Source: Spirochaetota bacterium
Lineage (GTDB): Bacteria; Spirochaetota; Spirochaetia; Treponematales; Breznakiellaceae
Reading direction: 5' to 3'
Length of the DNA: 16,182 bases
Assembly (NCBI GenBank): GCA_023398155.1
Contig: JAEWSV010000327.1
Location: forward strand, 1 to 16,182
Below are positions 1-7,376 of the stretch, in pieces (position 1 is the stretch's first letter; each line of letters opens with the position of its first letter). The notes under the pieces were generated by a model. That model ran no database searches. It saw nothing but the letters and a program-made list of their open reading frames with translations, and was not told where the DNA came from. The position numbers and the translations under genes were made by a program.

Positions 1-332
1 GCCTTGGAGGCCCACACGCCCGTGTCGACGAAGGAGATACGGCGCTTCGCGCCGTCCGCGCCCGGAGCCGCCAGGTTGAGGGGAATCATGGAGAACTGGA
101 GGGACCCGCCGCCCTGGAGGAAGAGGACCTTGTAATTCGAGGGTATCCCCATGAGCTCGCGGAGGAGGGCTTCGGCGCCCTCGATGATGGGCTTGTAGTC
201 CTTGGACCGATGGCTCATCTCCATGACGGACTGTCCCGTACCGTTGGCGTCGGTCATTTCTGCGGCGGCGCGCTCGAGGACGGCGAGCGGGAGCATGGAA
301 GGTCCGGCGGAAAAGTTGTAAACGCGTTTCAT
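1..332 (-). CDS. serC: Phosphoserine aminotransferase, N-terminal part (cut by window edge)
   Basis: SerC is a PLP-dependent cytosolic enzyme that converts 3-phosphohydroxypyruvate to phosphoserine in serine biosynthesis, and can also act in pyridoxal phosphate synthesis. The visible 110 residues begin [15 protein letters not shown], the family's characteristic start. They continue with [14 protein letters not shown] and [18 protein letters not shown], which match the family blocks GxSVMExSHR and LFLQGGxxxQF. The remaining roughly 250 residues, including the PLP lysine, lie outside the window. The ATG follows an AAGGAGA ribosome site and lies one base after the rex stop codon (TGA-G-ATG), so the two genes are almost certainly cotranscribed. 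The family is clear; the protein is partial only because of the window edge. Confidence 0.95.
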   Translation of the reverse strand, partial: MKRVYNFSAGPSMLPLAVLERAAAEMTDANGTGQSVMEMSHRSKDYKPIIEGAEALLRELMGIPSNYKVLFLQGGGSLQFSMIPLNLAAPGADGAKRRISFVDTGVWASK

Positions 333-333
333 C

Positions 334-1005
334 TCATTCTCCTTCGTGTAATTTCGCTGCGGAAGGCGGCTCGGAGCCGGACTCCGCAGGGGCAGGGCGG
401 GAACAGCTGATGCGGGCGGCGACCGCGCGCATCTCATCCACGACATTGACGTTGCGCACCGAGATATTCGCCGGCACCTGCAACGCCACCGAGGCGAAGT
501 TCACGATGCCGAGGATTCCCGCGGCCACGAGCCGATCCGCGGCGGCTTGGGCGGCGGTCGACGGCACGCAAAGGAGCGCGATCTCGATGCCGAACCGAGA
601 AATGACCTCCCCCATCTTATACGCGGGGTACAACGGCACCGGCGATCTCAAGATCTCCACGCGGTTGACGCTGGAATCGAATCCGGCGACCAATTGGAAG
701 CCCCCCTCGGCCAGGGGGAAGTTGAGGTAGGCGGAACCCAACCTGCCGAGGCCGACGACGCAACACTTCCGCACCGCGTTCAAGCCCAGGGCCGTCTCTA
801 TGGCCTCCTTAAGGGAGGCGACATCGTAGCCCGCGCCGGAGGACAACTCGCCCCGGAGATAGGAAATATCTTTGCGGATCGTATGGCTCGACCAACCCGT
901 ACGCGTTTCGATTTCGGAGGACGTCACCGATTTCGCACGGATATTCTCAAGCACGCGGGTCAGTTGCAGCAGGCGCTCGGTACTCGGTTCCGGCAGCTCA
1001 GCCAT
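334..1005 (-). CDS. rex: Redox-sensing transcriptional repressor Rex
   Basis: Rex is a homodimeric repressor that senses the NADH/NAD+ ratio: NAD+ favours DNA binding and NADH releases it. The 223-residue protein has an N-terminal winged helix (about residues 10-55, with [19 protein letters not shown] as the recognition region) and a Rossmann fold with GLGRLG at residues 85-90 after two cysteines (81-82). An acidic residue, D110, sits at the end of beta-2. The C-terminal [16 protein letters not shown] and NVNVVDEM segments are typical of the Rex dimer/NADH region. Length is slightly above the usual 205-215 because of a polar tail after residue 205. An AAGGAG site lies 9 bases upstream of the ATG. 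A textbook Rex operator overlaps its own promoter, so autoregulation is expected. It heads an operon with serC. Confidence 0.95.
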   Translation of the reverse strand: MAELPEPSTERLLQLTRVLENIRAKSVTSSEIETRTGWSSHTIRKDISYLRGELSSGAGYDVASLKEAIETALGLNAVRKCCVVGLGRLGSAYLNFPLAEGGFQLVAGFDSSVNRVEILRSPVPLYPAYKMGEVISRFGIEIALLCVPSTAAQAAADRLVAAGILGIVNFASVALQVPANISVRNVNVVDEMRAVAARISCSRPAPAESGSEPPSAAKLHEGE

Positions 1006-1011
1006 CAGGCC

Positions 1012-1043
1012 ACTCTCCTTGTGAAATATTTCACAAGGAGAGT
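1012..1043. promoter_or_regulatory. Rex operator within a 32-bp perfect palindrome
   Basis: The core at 1019-1036 reads TTGTGAAATATTTCACAA, which matches the known Rex box (TTGTGA-N6-TCACAA). Perfect symmetry continues outward on both sides to 1012 and 1043. The operator lies between the rex -35 element and the rex start codon, overlapping the predicted -10 and transcription start. One arm of the extended palindrome (1013-1020) is also the rex Shine-Dalgarno sequence on the minus strand. Autoregulation by Rex is known in several bacteria; here it is inferred from position. Confidence 0.93.
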
Positions 1044-1067
1044 AGCTTTCCGATCAGATCCTGTCAA
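1039..1067 (-). promoter_or_regulatory. Sigma70-type promoter of rex-serC
   Basis: On the minus strand there is a perfect TTGACA (-35, bases 1067-1062), a 17-base spacer, and TACTCT (-10, bases 1044-1039). Transcription would begin near 1032, inside the Rex palindrome, so bound Rex would block the -10 and start site. The -35 and spacing are ideal; the -10 matches the consensus at only three of six positions. Confidence 0.75.
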
Positions 1068-1103
1068 CCAGTTCACGTGATTCTCACTAGAGAAACGCAC
1101 ATG

Positions 1104-1158
1104 GCGGCGACCCGCTCGCGGCGTCACGCTCGCGGCGACCCGCTCGCGGCGTCACGCT
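1104..1158. repeat. 27-bp tandem direct repeat upstream of hprK
   Basis: Two identical 27-bp copies (1104-1130 and 1132-1158), separated by one base, give a period of 28. Each begins GCGGCGACCCGCTCGC and ends GGCGTCACGCT. The block sits in the non-coding stretch between the rex promoter and the hprK start. No protein-family reason supports reading it as part of HprK. Confidence 0.9.
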
Positions 1159-1190
1159 TCGCCGGCTTATCACGCCACGCCGAAGCGGCG

Positions 1191-1219
1191 TTGCGCGAAC
1201 GGGCGGTTTCGATTATCAT
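1191..1219 (+). promoter_or_regulatory. Candidate hprK promoter placing the transcript start at the ATG
   Basis: TTGCGC at 1191-1196, a 17-base spacer, and TATCAT at 1214-1219 (five of six bases of the -10 consensus) precede the chosen hprK ATG at 1227 by seven bases. No Shine-Dalgarno sequence lies before that ATG, so a leaderless transcript is likely. The -35 is weak; the -10 is good. Confidence 0.5.
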
Positions 1220-1226
1220 GACGGCC

Positions 1227-2216
1227 ATGGCCGTAAAACGGTTCACGGTCCTCGATCTCATCGATATCGACCTGAAGGAGCACAACTCCTTGAACCTGCG
1301 CTGCATCGGAGGGCGCAAAGGCTTGTCCAGGGAGATCAGCATCCCGGACCTCAACCGCCCCGGCCTCGCGTTGTCGGGTTTCTACGACTCCTTCGCGTAC
1401 CAGCGGGTCCAGATCTTCGGACGGGGCGAAGTCGCCTACCTGCGTAAGCTCGCGGAAGAAAACAAGACCGATACGATCGAGAAGCTCTTCGAATACGCGA
1501 TCCCCTGCTGCATATTCACCCATAATCTCACGCCCGATCCGATCTTCTTCACTCTCGCCGAGAAGGCCCAGTGCCCGATCCTGCAGACCGACCTCCCGTC
1601 AGCCGAATTCTCATCCCGTATACTCCGACTCCTTTCCAACCTTTTCGCGCCGCAGAAGACCATGCACGGCGTCCTCGTGGAAGTGTACGGCGTCGGCATC
1701 CTCATCCTCGGAGACTCGGGAGTCGGCAAGAGCGAAGCGGCGCTCGAGCTCATCGAACGCGGGCACCGCCTCGTCGCGGACGACGTGGTGGACATCCGCT
1801 GCGTGAACGGCAATATCCTCATGGGCGCCGGGGCGAACAAGATCATCGGCCACCACATGGAGATCCGCGGCCTCGGCATCATCAACATCACCCACCTGTA
1901 CGGCGTCGGCGCGATCCGCGACAAGAAGCAGATCCAACTCGTCGTGGAATTGGAGGAGTGGGATTCCGAGAAGGTCTACGACCGCATCGGGACCCAGGAA
2001 ACCTACATGGACGTGCTCGGGGTCAAGATCCCGAAGCTCGAGATACCGGTAAAACCCGGACGGAATATTCCCATCATCATAGAGACCGCCGCCATGAACG
2101 AACGGCTCAAGAAGATGGGGTATTACTCGGCGAAGGAATTCAACCAGAACGTGCTGAAGTGGATCGAGAGCGACGCGGCGCGATCGGTTTATTTCGGTCA
2201 AGACGATATCATCTAA
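1227..2216 (+). CDS. hprK: HPr kinase/phosphorylase
   Basis: HprK phosphorylates HPr on Ser46 and removes that phosphate in response to metabolite and phosphate levels. From the chosen start (MAVKRFTVLDLIDIDLKE) it has 329 residues, close to the family's usual 305-330. The N-terminal HprK_N domain covers roughly residues 1-135. The catalytic domain starts at the conserved MHGVLVEVYGVG, followed by the P-loop GDSGVGKS at 162-169, then RGHRLVADDVVDI and the family signature EIRGLGIINI. A longer reading from GTG 1077 adds 50 low-complexity residues spanning a tandem repeat and is rejected. ATG 1218 is an alternative three codons upstream. No ribosome site is seen before either ATG. It is first gene of the hprK-ptsH-kinase-regulator-lexA-holA run, and its substrate gene follows 16 bases later. 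Confidence 0.96.
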   Translation: MAVKRFTVLDLIDIDLKEHNSLNLRCIGGRKGLSREISIPDLNRPGLALSGFYDSFAYQRVQIFGRGEVAYLRKLAEENKTDTIEKLFEYAIPCCIFTHNLTPDPIFFTLAEKAQCPILQTDLPSAEFSSRILRLLSNLFAPQKTMHGVLVEVYGVGILILGDSGVGKSEAALELIERGHRLVADDVVDIRCVNGNILMGAGANKIIGHHMEIRGLGIINITHLYGVGAIRDKKQIQLVVELEEWDSEKVYDRIGTQETYMDVLGVKIPKLEIPVKPGRNIPIIIETAAMNERLKKMGYYSAKEFNQNVLKWIESDAARSVYFGQDDII

Positions 2217-2232
2217 TACGGAAGGACGAAAC

Positions 2233-2499
2233 ATGATCGAACGGATGGTGACTATCAAGAACCGGGCCGGCATCCACGCGCGCCCGGCAGCGCTCCTCGT
2301 CCAAACGGCGAGCCGCTACCAGTCGACGATATACATAGAGAAGGAAAACGACCGCATCAACGGCAAATCCATCATGGGCATCATCACGCTCGGGGCGAGC
2401 TACGGCACGAGCCTCAAACTCATAGCCGAGGGCGGGGACGAAAACGATGCCATCGAGGCCATGGTCAAGCTCTTCGATTCCAAGTTCGAGGAAGACTGA
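2233..2499 (+). CDS. ptsH: Phosphocarrier protein HPr
   Basis: HPr carries phosphate between Enzyme I and EIIA proteins in the phosphotransferase system and is a target of HprK. The 88-residue protein is full length. The catalytic His15 lies in GIHARPA (residues 13-19) and the regulatory Ser46 in NGKSIMGI (43-50), so both phosphorylation sites are intact. A GGAAGGA site lies just upstream of the ATG. The gene sits 16 bases after hprK, an arrangement that fits a regulatory PTS. No Enzyme I or sugar permease is present in the window; the only EIIA domain is fused to the antiporter at 11310-13454. Confidence 0.97.
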   Translation: MIERMVTIKNRAGIHARPAALLVQTASRYQSTIYIEKENDRINGKSIMGIITLGASYGTSLKLIAEGGDENDAIEAMVKLFDSKFEED

Positions 2500-2519
2500 A
2501 CCGGGCGCCGGGAGGCAAC

Positions 2520-4334
2520 GTGGCGCTGAGCATGCGTTCCATCAGGACGCGATACGACACGGTCATCCTCGGCCTTCCGAGCCTCGTTTTCATCTACCTT
2601 CTCCTCGGCATCCTCGGCGTCCTTTTTTCCTCTTCCTTCTTCGCGAACACGCTCGAATCCGATCGGAATACGGCTTCGTACGCCATCGCCATTTTCCTGA
2701 GCGTCCCCGTCGTCCTCCTCGCGTTCCTCGCCGTCGCGGTCATTAGGCTCGCGCGCGATGCCTCGCAGAGGAGAGCGGGCGGGAAACTCCGCGCCCGGAT
2801 CCTCGCCTACTTCATGCTGGCCGCCGTGCTCGCCTCCGCGCCGAGCACCATCATCACCGCCCGCTTCGTCGGGGAAATCCTCAAAGCCTGGTCGTCCGCG
2901 GACATCGCCGTCGCCTTGGAGGACGCGCGCTGGTTCGCCCTCGACGCGTACCGGTACCGGCTCGCGGCCCTGGAGCGAGCGGCTCTCTCGAGCGTCACCG
3001 CTCGCGCCCTCGGCGCGGCCGAGGCCGGCGACCAGCGGGGTGCGGCGGCCATGCTCGCCGCGGAAGACGAGGCGTACGCGGCCGTCCAAGAATTCCAACG
3101 GATCGGCAAGGATCGGTGGAGGCAGAGCGCCTTCGCCGGAGACCGGCGCTTCGCCTTGGATGGCCAGCCGGCCATCAAGAGCGGATTCCTCCCGAGGAGC
3201 GACCAGCGCGACCGGGACGCGGCGCGGTACGTCCTGGCCGACAATCCCGCCAGGATACGGGTCGCGACGTTCAGCCTGGGGCCCGGTTTCGATCAGCGCG
3301 TGAGCGGGATCGAGAAGGCCGTAGAGAGAACCGCGGCCGTCTCATCCCTGCAGACCAGGCTCTCAAGGACTCTCCTCCTCCTTTACGCGACGTTCTCTCT
3401 CCCGACCCTCCTCATGGCCGTCATCATCTCGTTTTCCCTCAGCTCGGCCGTGACCCAGCCCATCGTGAGCCTCGCTGAGGCCACGCGCCGGGTGGCGGAG
3501 GGCGACTTCTCCATACGAATCTTCGCGCGGCCCGGGGACGAGCTCGGCGCCTTGGTCGCTTCCTTCAATTCGATGGTGCATGACCTCCAGAGCTCGCGCG
3601 CCGCGGGGCTACGAGCCGAGAAGATAAACGTTTGGCAGGACGTAGCCCAACGGCTCGCGCACGAGATCAAGAACCCCCTCACGCCGATCCGGCTTTCGGC
3701 GGAACGGGTCCTACGTCGCTTCAAGACCGACCCGGATCGCCTGGCCGAGATCCTGGAGCCTTCCATGATGGCCATCATCCAGGAGGTGGACGGCCTCTCC
3801 ACCATGCTATCGGAATTCCGGGCGTTCGCCCGGCTTCCGCCGCCTACGCTTTCCCTCATCAAGATCCGCGAACTGGTGGAGGAGTCGGCGGCCCTCTACC
3901 GCGCGTCCTATCCATCGGTCCAGTTCGATTATGAGGCCATCGAGGCGGATTTCGCCGTCAACGCGGATCGGCGCCACCTGGCTCAAGTGCTCGCGAACCT
4001 CATCCTGAACGCCGTCGATGCTATGAACGGATCGGGAAAATTGGAATTCCGGGCCGATCTTGTCAAAAAGAGGGATAGCCGCTATTGTAGACTGAGCGTC
4101 CGGGACGACGGAGCGGGAATTCCGGAACAGGATCGGCCCCACATCTTTACGCCGTATTTCACGACGAAAGAGAAAGGTACAGGACTCGGCCTATCCATCG
4201 TGGAACGAATCGTCACGGATATGGGCGGGACAGTCTGGTTCGACTCGGCCGCGGGTGTCGGCACCACCTTCTACATCGACCTGCCCCTCGATCGGAACCG
4301 AACAACAAGCGATGAAGGTCCAAGCAATCCATGA
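2520..4334 (+). CDS. NtrY-like membrane sensor histidine kinase
   Basis: This 604-residue kinase partners the sigma54 regulator encoded next. It has three hydrophobic segments near the N-terminus (about 17-41, 54-77 and 94-113), an extracytoplasmic region of about 165 residues, a fourth membrane segment (284-306), and a HAMP domain (307-360). The HisKA domain carries the phospho-accepting His381 in RLAHEIKNPLTPIRLSAER, a form typical of NtrY/AtoS kinases. The ATPase domain shows N497 (ILNAVDAM), DDGAGIPE from 529, and GTGLGLSI from 553. The PAS domain usual between HAMP and HisKA in NtrY appears to be missing. Translation likely starts at GTG 2520, four bases after GGAGG; ATG 2532 is an alternative. 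The signal sensed is unknown. Its stop overlaps the regulator's start by four bases. Confidence 0.9.
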   Translation: MALSMRSIRTRYDTVILGLPSLVFIYLLLGILGVLFSSSFFANTLESDRNTASYAIAIFLSVPVVLLAFLAVAVIRLARDASQRRAGGKLRARILAYFMLAAVLASAPSTIITARFVGEILKAWSSADIAVALEDARWFALDAYRYRLAALERAALSSVTARALGAAEAGDQRGAAAMLAAEDEAYAAVQEFQRIGKDRWRQSAFAGDRRFALDGQPAIKSGFLPRSDQRDRDAARYVLADNPARIRVATFSLGPGFDQRVSGIEKAVERTAAVSSLQTRLSRTLLLLYATFSLPTLLMAVIISFSLSSAVTQPIVSLAEATRRVAEGDFSIRIFARPGDELGALVASFNSMVHDLQSSRAAGLRAEKINVWQDVAQRLAHEIKNPLTPIRLSAERVLRRFKTDPDRLAEILEPSMMAIIQEVDGLSTMLSEFRAFARLPPPTLSLIKIRELVEESAALYRASYPSVQFDYEAIEADFAVNADRRHLAQVLANLILNAVDAMNGSGKLEFRADLVKKRDSRYCRLSVRDDGAGIPEQDRPHIFTPYFTTKEKGTGLGLSIVERIVTDMGGTVWFDSAAGVGTTFYIDLPLDRNRTTSDEGPSNP

Positions 4335-5728
4335 ATGAGATATTGGTAATCGACGACGAACCCGGCATCCGTAGCGCGCTCGGCTCCATACTCGAGGACG
4401 AACGCTACCGCGTATATTCCGCGGGGGATGCGATAGAAGGGCTCGCGCTGTTGGAGAGCCGTCCGATCGACTTGGTCTTCCTGGATGTCTGGATGCCGCG
4501 CATGGGCGGCCTTGAAGCGCTGGAGCGTATCCGCGCCGGATGGCCCGAATTGGAAGTCGTGGTGATCTCAGGCCACGCGAACGTGGATATGGCAGTGCGG
4601 GCGGTGAAGCTCGGCGCTTTCGATTTCCTGGAGAAGCCGCTTTCCCTTGAAAAAGTCCTCACCGTCACCCGCAACGCCCTCGCCATGCGGAAGCTGCGCG
4701 CCGAGAACGCGGGCTTGAAGCAGGGCTCGCCCGCCATTGAGGAAGAACTCATCGGTACGAGCGCCGCCATGGACGACGTCCGTTCACGCATCACGCAGGC
4801 CGCCGCGAGCGACGCGCGCATCCTCGTGATGGGCGAAAACGGCACCGGCAAGGAGCTCGTGGCGCACGCCATACATCGCCGATCCACGCGGGCCGCCAGA
4901 CCCTTCGTGGAGGTTAACTGCGCCGCCATCCCCGACACGTTGATAGAGAGCGAACTCTTCGGCCATGAGAGGGGCGCCTTCACCGACGCGATCGCGGGCC
5001 GTAAGGGCCGCTTCGAACTGGCCTCGGGGGGAACCCTCTTCCTGGACGAGATCGGCGACATGTCGCTCTCCGCCCAAGCCAAGGTACTCCGGGCCATCCA
5101 GGAGCGCAAGATCGAGCGGATCGGCGGCGAGCGGACGATCGACGTCGACGTACGGATCATCGCCGCGACGAACAAGAACCTCGAGGCCGAATGCCGGGCG
5201 GGTCGCTTCCGGGAAGACCTTTTTTTCCGGCTCAACGTCGTTCCCATCGTCATTCCGCCGCTCCGCGACCGGACCGACGATATTCCGCTCCTCATGGAAC
5301 GCTTCTTGGCGATTTTCGGCGCCGAGTCCCTGGTCCTGGAGGAAGACGCGATCGATTTCATCTGCCGCCAAGAATGGCCGGGCAACGTACGCGAGCTCAA
5401 GAACCTCGCCGAGCGGATAGCCGTCATGTGCGACGGCGATCGCATCGGAGAAGCGACGCTCAAGTCCTTACTGCAGCGCTACACCCCCGACGCTCCTGCA
5501 GCCGCAAAGAACGGTTCCTCCGGCGCCGACGGTCTTACGGACGGCCTTCCCGCCGAATATTTGGGCCTGGATTTCGCGTCAGCGCGCGATCTCTTCGAAA
5601 AACGTTATATCGAACGCAAGTTGGCAGAAAACGGATATACTATTTCGCGTACGGCGGAGGCGGTCGGCCTGTATCCGAGCAACCTCCACGCGAAGATCCG
5701 AAAGCACGGCATAAGGACGGATAGATGA
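4331..5728 (+). CDS. NtrX/NtrC-family sigma54-dependent response regulator
   Basis: This 465-residue bacterial enhancer-binding protein should activate sigma54 promoters after phosphorylation by the preceding kinase. The receiver domain has the acidic pair D8-D9 and phospho-acceptor D52 in FLDVWMPRMGG. The AAA+ domain has Walker A GENGTGKE (168-175) and Walker B FLDEIGD (D239-E240). The sigma54-contacting loop reads GAFTDA (215-220) instead of the canonical GAFTGA. A C-terminal Fis-type helix-turn-helix (about 425-463) ends ISRTAEAVGLYPSNLHAKI. Its start overlaps the kinase stop and its stop overlaps the lexA start, each as ATGA, indicating translational coupling. Target genes cannot be told from this window. 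Confidence 0.93.
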   Translation: MNEILVIDDEPGIRSALGSILEDERYRVYSAGDAIEGLALLESRPIDLVFLDVWMPRMGGLEALERIRAGWPELEVVVISGHANVDMAVRAVKLGAFDFLEKPLSLEKVLTVTRNALAMRKLRAENAGLKQGSPAIEEELIGTSAAMDDVRSRITQAAASDARILVMGENGTGKELVAHAIHRRSTRAARPFVEVNCAAIPDTLIESELFGHERGAFTDAIAGRKGRFELASGGTLFLDEIGDMSLSAQAKVLRAIQERKIERIGGERTIDVDVRIIAATNKNLEAECRAGRFREDLFFRLNVVPIVIPPLRDRTDDIPLLMERFLAIFGAESLVLEEDAIDFICRQEWPGNVRELKNLAERIAVMCDGDRIGEATLKSLLQRYTPDAPAAAKNGSSGADGLTDGLPAEYLGLDFASARDLFEKRYIERKLAENGYTISRTAEAVGLYPSNLHAKIRKHGIRTDR

Positions 5729-6339
5729 AAGAGCTCACGGAACGGCAACGGGAAGTGCTGTCCTTCATCACGCAGTACGTCTCCAAGCACGCGTATCCCC
5801 CGACGATACGGGAGATCGCGGATCACTTCTCCATTTCGGTCAAAGGCGCCTACGATCATCTGGGCGCCCTCAAGAAGAAGAATCGGCTCCGCCTCGGCGA
5901 TAAGCGCTCCAGGACTATTGAGGTGATCAAAAACGAGGACGAGGAGAACGCCGCGGCCCAATCCATGAACGTGCCGATCCTCGGAGACGTGGCGGCGGGA
6001 CGGCCCATCTTGGCGGAAGAGAACTGGGACGGCACCGTGCCGGTACCCCAGTCCATGCTCCGCAAGGGCGGCCAGTACTTCGCGCTCCGCGTGCGCGGGG
6101 ATTCCATGGAGCGGGCCGGCATCGTAGACGGCGACCTGGCGGTGGTGGAGAAGCGGGAGATCGCGCGTGACGGGGAAATCGTCGTCGCGGTCGTGGAAGA
6201 GGCGGTCACCCTCAAGCGTTTCTTCAAGGAAAGCTCGCGCATCCGCCTCCAGCCCGAGAACCCCGCGTATTCTCCGATCTATTGCCAGGACGTGCGGATC
6301 TTGGGGCGGCTCACCTGCCTGATCCGTAAATACGCGTAG
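5725..6339 (+). CDS. lexA: LexA repressor (SOS regulator, self-cleaving)
   Basis: LexA represses DNA damage response genes until RecA-stimulated self-cleavage inactivates it. The 204-residue protein is normal in length. The N-terminal winged helix begins MKELTERQREVLSFI with PPTIREIADHF as the start of the DNA-binding helices. The cleavage site is A91-G92 in DVAAGRP. The catalytic dyad is Ser127 (RGDSMERAGI) and Lys164 (VTLKRFF), so it should cleave normally. The recognition helix (ISVKGAYDHLGAL) differs from the E. coli form, suggesting a different SOS box. The ATG overlaps the regulator stop (ATGA), so lexA is translated as part of the two-component operon. I see no LexA-type operator directly upstream, where the sequence is coding. 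Confidence 0.95.
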   Translation: MKELTERQREVLSFITQYVSKHAYPPTIREIADHFSISVKGAYDHLGALKKKNRLRLGDKRSRTIEVIKNEDEENAAAQSMNVPILGDVAAGRPILAEENWDGTVPVPQSMLRKGGQYFALRVRGDSMERAGIVDGDLAVVEKREIARDGEIVVAVVEEAVTLKRFFKESSRIRLQPENPAYSPIYCQDVRILGRLTCLIRKYA

Positions 6340-6347
6340 GAAGAGCC

Positions 6348-7346
6348 GTGGCCAAAGGCGAGAACTATCTTTTCCTCGGCCCGGAAATCGGCGAGCGCAA
6401 AGACGCCGTGGATGGACTCCGCTCTTCTCTCGCAGCGTCGGGCTCCCCGATAGAAGAGTTCACGTTCTACGCGGGAGAGACCGCCATGGGCGAATTCGTC
6501 TCCCACCTCAGGAACGGCGCCCTCTTCAGCGACGCGCGACTCTTCCAGCTCAAGAACGCGGAACTCGTGAAGAAAAAGGAAGAAGTCGACCTCTTGGCCG
6601 CGTATTTGGCCAAACCGCAGGACGACACTGTCCTCGTGCTGGTCTCGGACGAGACCGGCGTCGACAAGCGGCTTGAAAGCGCGGTGCCGAAGGAAGCCAA
6701 GCGCATCTTCTGGGAGTTGTTCGATAACCGGAAAGTCGAATGGGTATCCTCGTTTTTCCGGCGGGAAGGCTTCCGCATCAGCGACGACGGCATCGAGACC
6801 ATCCTGGAACTCGTGGAGAACAACACCGATGCGCTCCGGCGGGAATGCGGCAGGCTATGCCTCTTCCTGGAGAAAGGAAGCGTGATCGGAGAAGCCGAAG
6901 TCGAGCGGTGCCTCGCCCATACGCGGGAGGAGTCGGCCTTTACCCTCTTCGCCCGCATCGCCGACGGCGACCTCGGCAAAGCCTTGGAAACGTCCCGAAC
7001 GCTCCTGGCGGCAAAGGAAGCCCCGGTCGCCGTCCTCGCCGGCCTCCTCTGGTGCTTCCGTCGCCTCGCCGACTACGTCGACCTATCCGATGCCGGCAGG
7101 ATCAACGACTTCGAACTCAAGAAAATTGGGCTTTCCTCAAGGAAAGCCCAACGGGACTACGCTTCCGCGGCCCGACGTTTCGACGCCGTCTCCGTCCGGC
7201 GCGCCGTCGCCCTCATCGCCGAATTCGATATCGCCGTACGCGCCTCCGGCTCGGCCATCGAGGAAGTGGTGATGGACATCTTCATCTATAAACTCGTCGC
7301 CGGTTCGCTTCGGTCGTTCGAACTCCACGGGGGAAATGAAATATAG
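6348..7346 (+). CDS. holA: DNA polymerase III delta subunit (clamp loader)
   Basis: HolA opens the beta sliding clamp as part of the clamp loader at the replication fork. The 332-residue protein fits the family length. It begins AKGENYLFLGPEIGERKDAVDGL, the degenerate nucleotide-binding fold of delta, and continues with GALFSDARLFQLKNAE, TVLVLVSDE, LVENNTDALRRECGRLCLF and ESAFTLFARIADGDLGKAL, which match the HolA pattern in order. The start is GTG 6348 with AGGAAGAG overlapping the lexA stop. The gene follows lexA by eight bases and probably ends the operon. No convincing terminator follows, only an AT-rich stretch. A strong inverted repeat lies inside the coding sequence at 7126-7151. Confidence 0.88.
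   Translation: MAKGENYLFLGPEIGERKDAVDGLRSSLAASGSPIEEFTFYAGETAMGEFVSHLRNGALFSDARLFQLKNAELVKKKEEVDLLAAYLAKPQDDTVLVLVSDETGVDKRLESAVPKEAKRIFWELFDNRKVEWVSSFFRREGFRISDDGIETILELVENNTDALRRECGRLCLFLEKGSVIGEAEVERCLAHTREESAFTLFARIADGDLGKALETSRTLLAAKEAPVAVLAGLLWCFRRLADYVDLSDAGRINDFELKKIGLSSRKAQRDYASAARRFDAVSVRRAVALIAEFDIAVRASGSAIEEVVMDIFIYKLVAGSLRSFELHGGNEI
7119..7151 (-). terminator. Terminator-like hairpin on the minus strand inside holA
   Basis: Arms TTGGGCTTTCC (7126-7136) and GGAAAGCCCAA (7141-7151) are perfectly complementary with a four-base loop. Read on the minus strand the stem is followed by TTTTCTT, the form of an intrinsic terminator. On the plus strand there is no T tract. It is antisense to holA, and no minus-strand gene lies nearby, so its role is uncertain. 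Confidence 0.4.
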
Positions 7347-7376
7347 AAATATCGATATATTTTTACATCATCATAC

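Noticed and set aside
1077..1226. N-terminal extension of HprK from GTG 1077
   Set aside because: The added 50 residues are Arg/Ala-rich, run through an exact tandem DNA repeat and have no counterpart in HprK; a -10 element lies inside the stretch.
4405..5463. Long antisense reading frame (352 codons) opposite the response regulator gene
   Set aside because: Ser/Arg-rich product with no recognisable domain, fully opposite a well-matched gene; typical of GC-rich DNA.
7347..7364. Intrinsic terminator after holA (AAATAT-CGAT-ATATTT then TT)
   Set aside because: A six-bp stem made only of A-T pairs is too weak; the stretch is better read as the AT-rich flank of a promoter.
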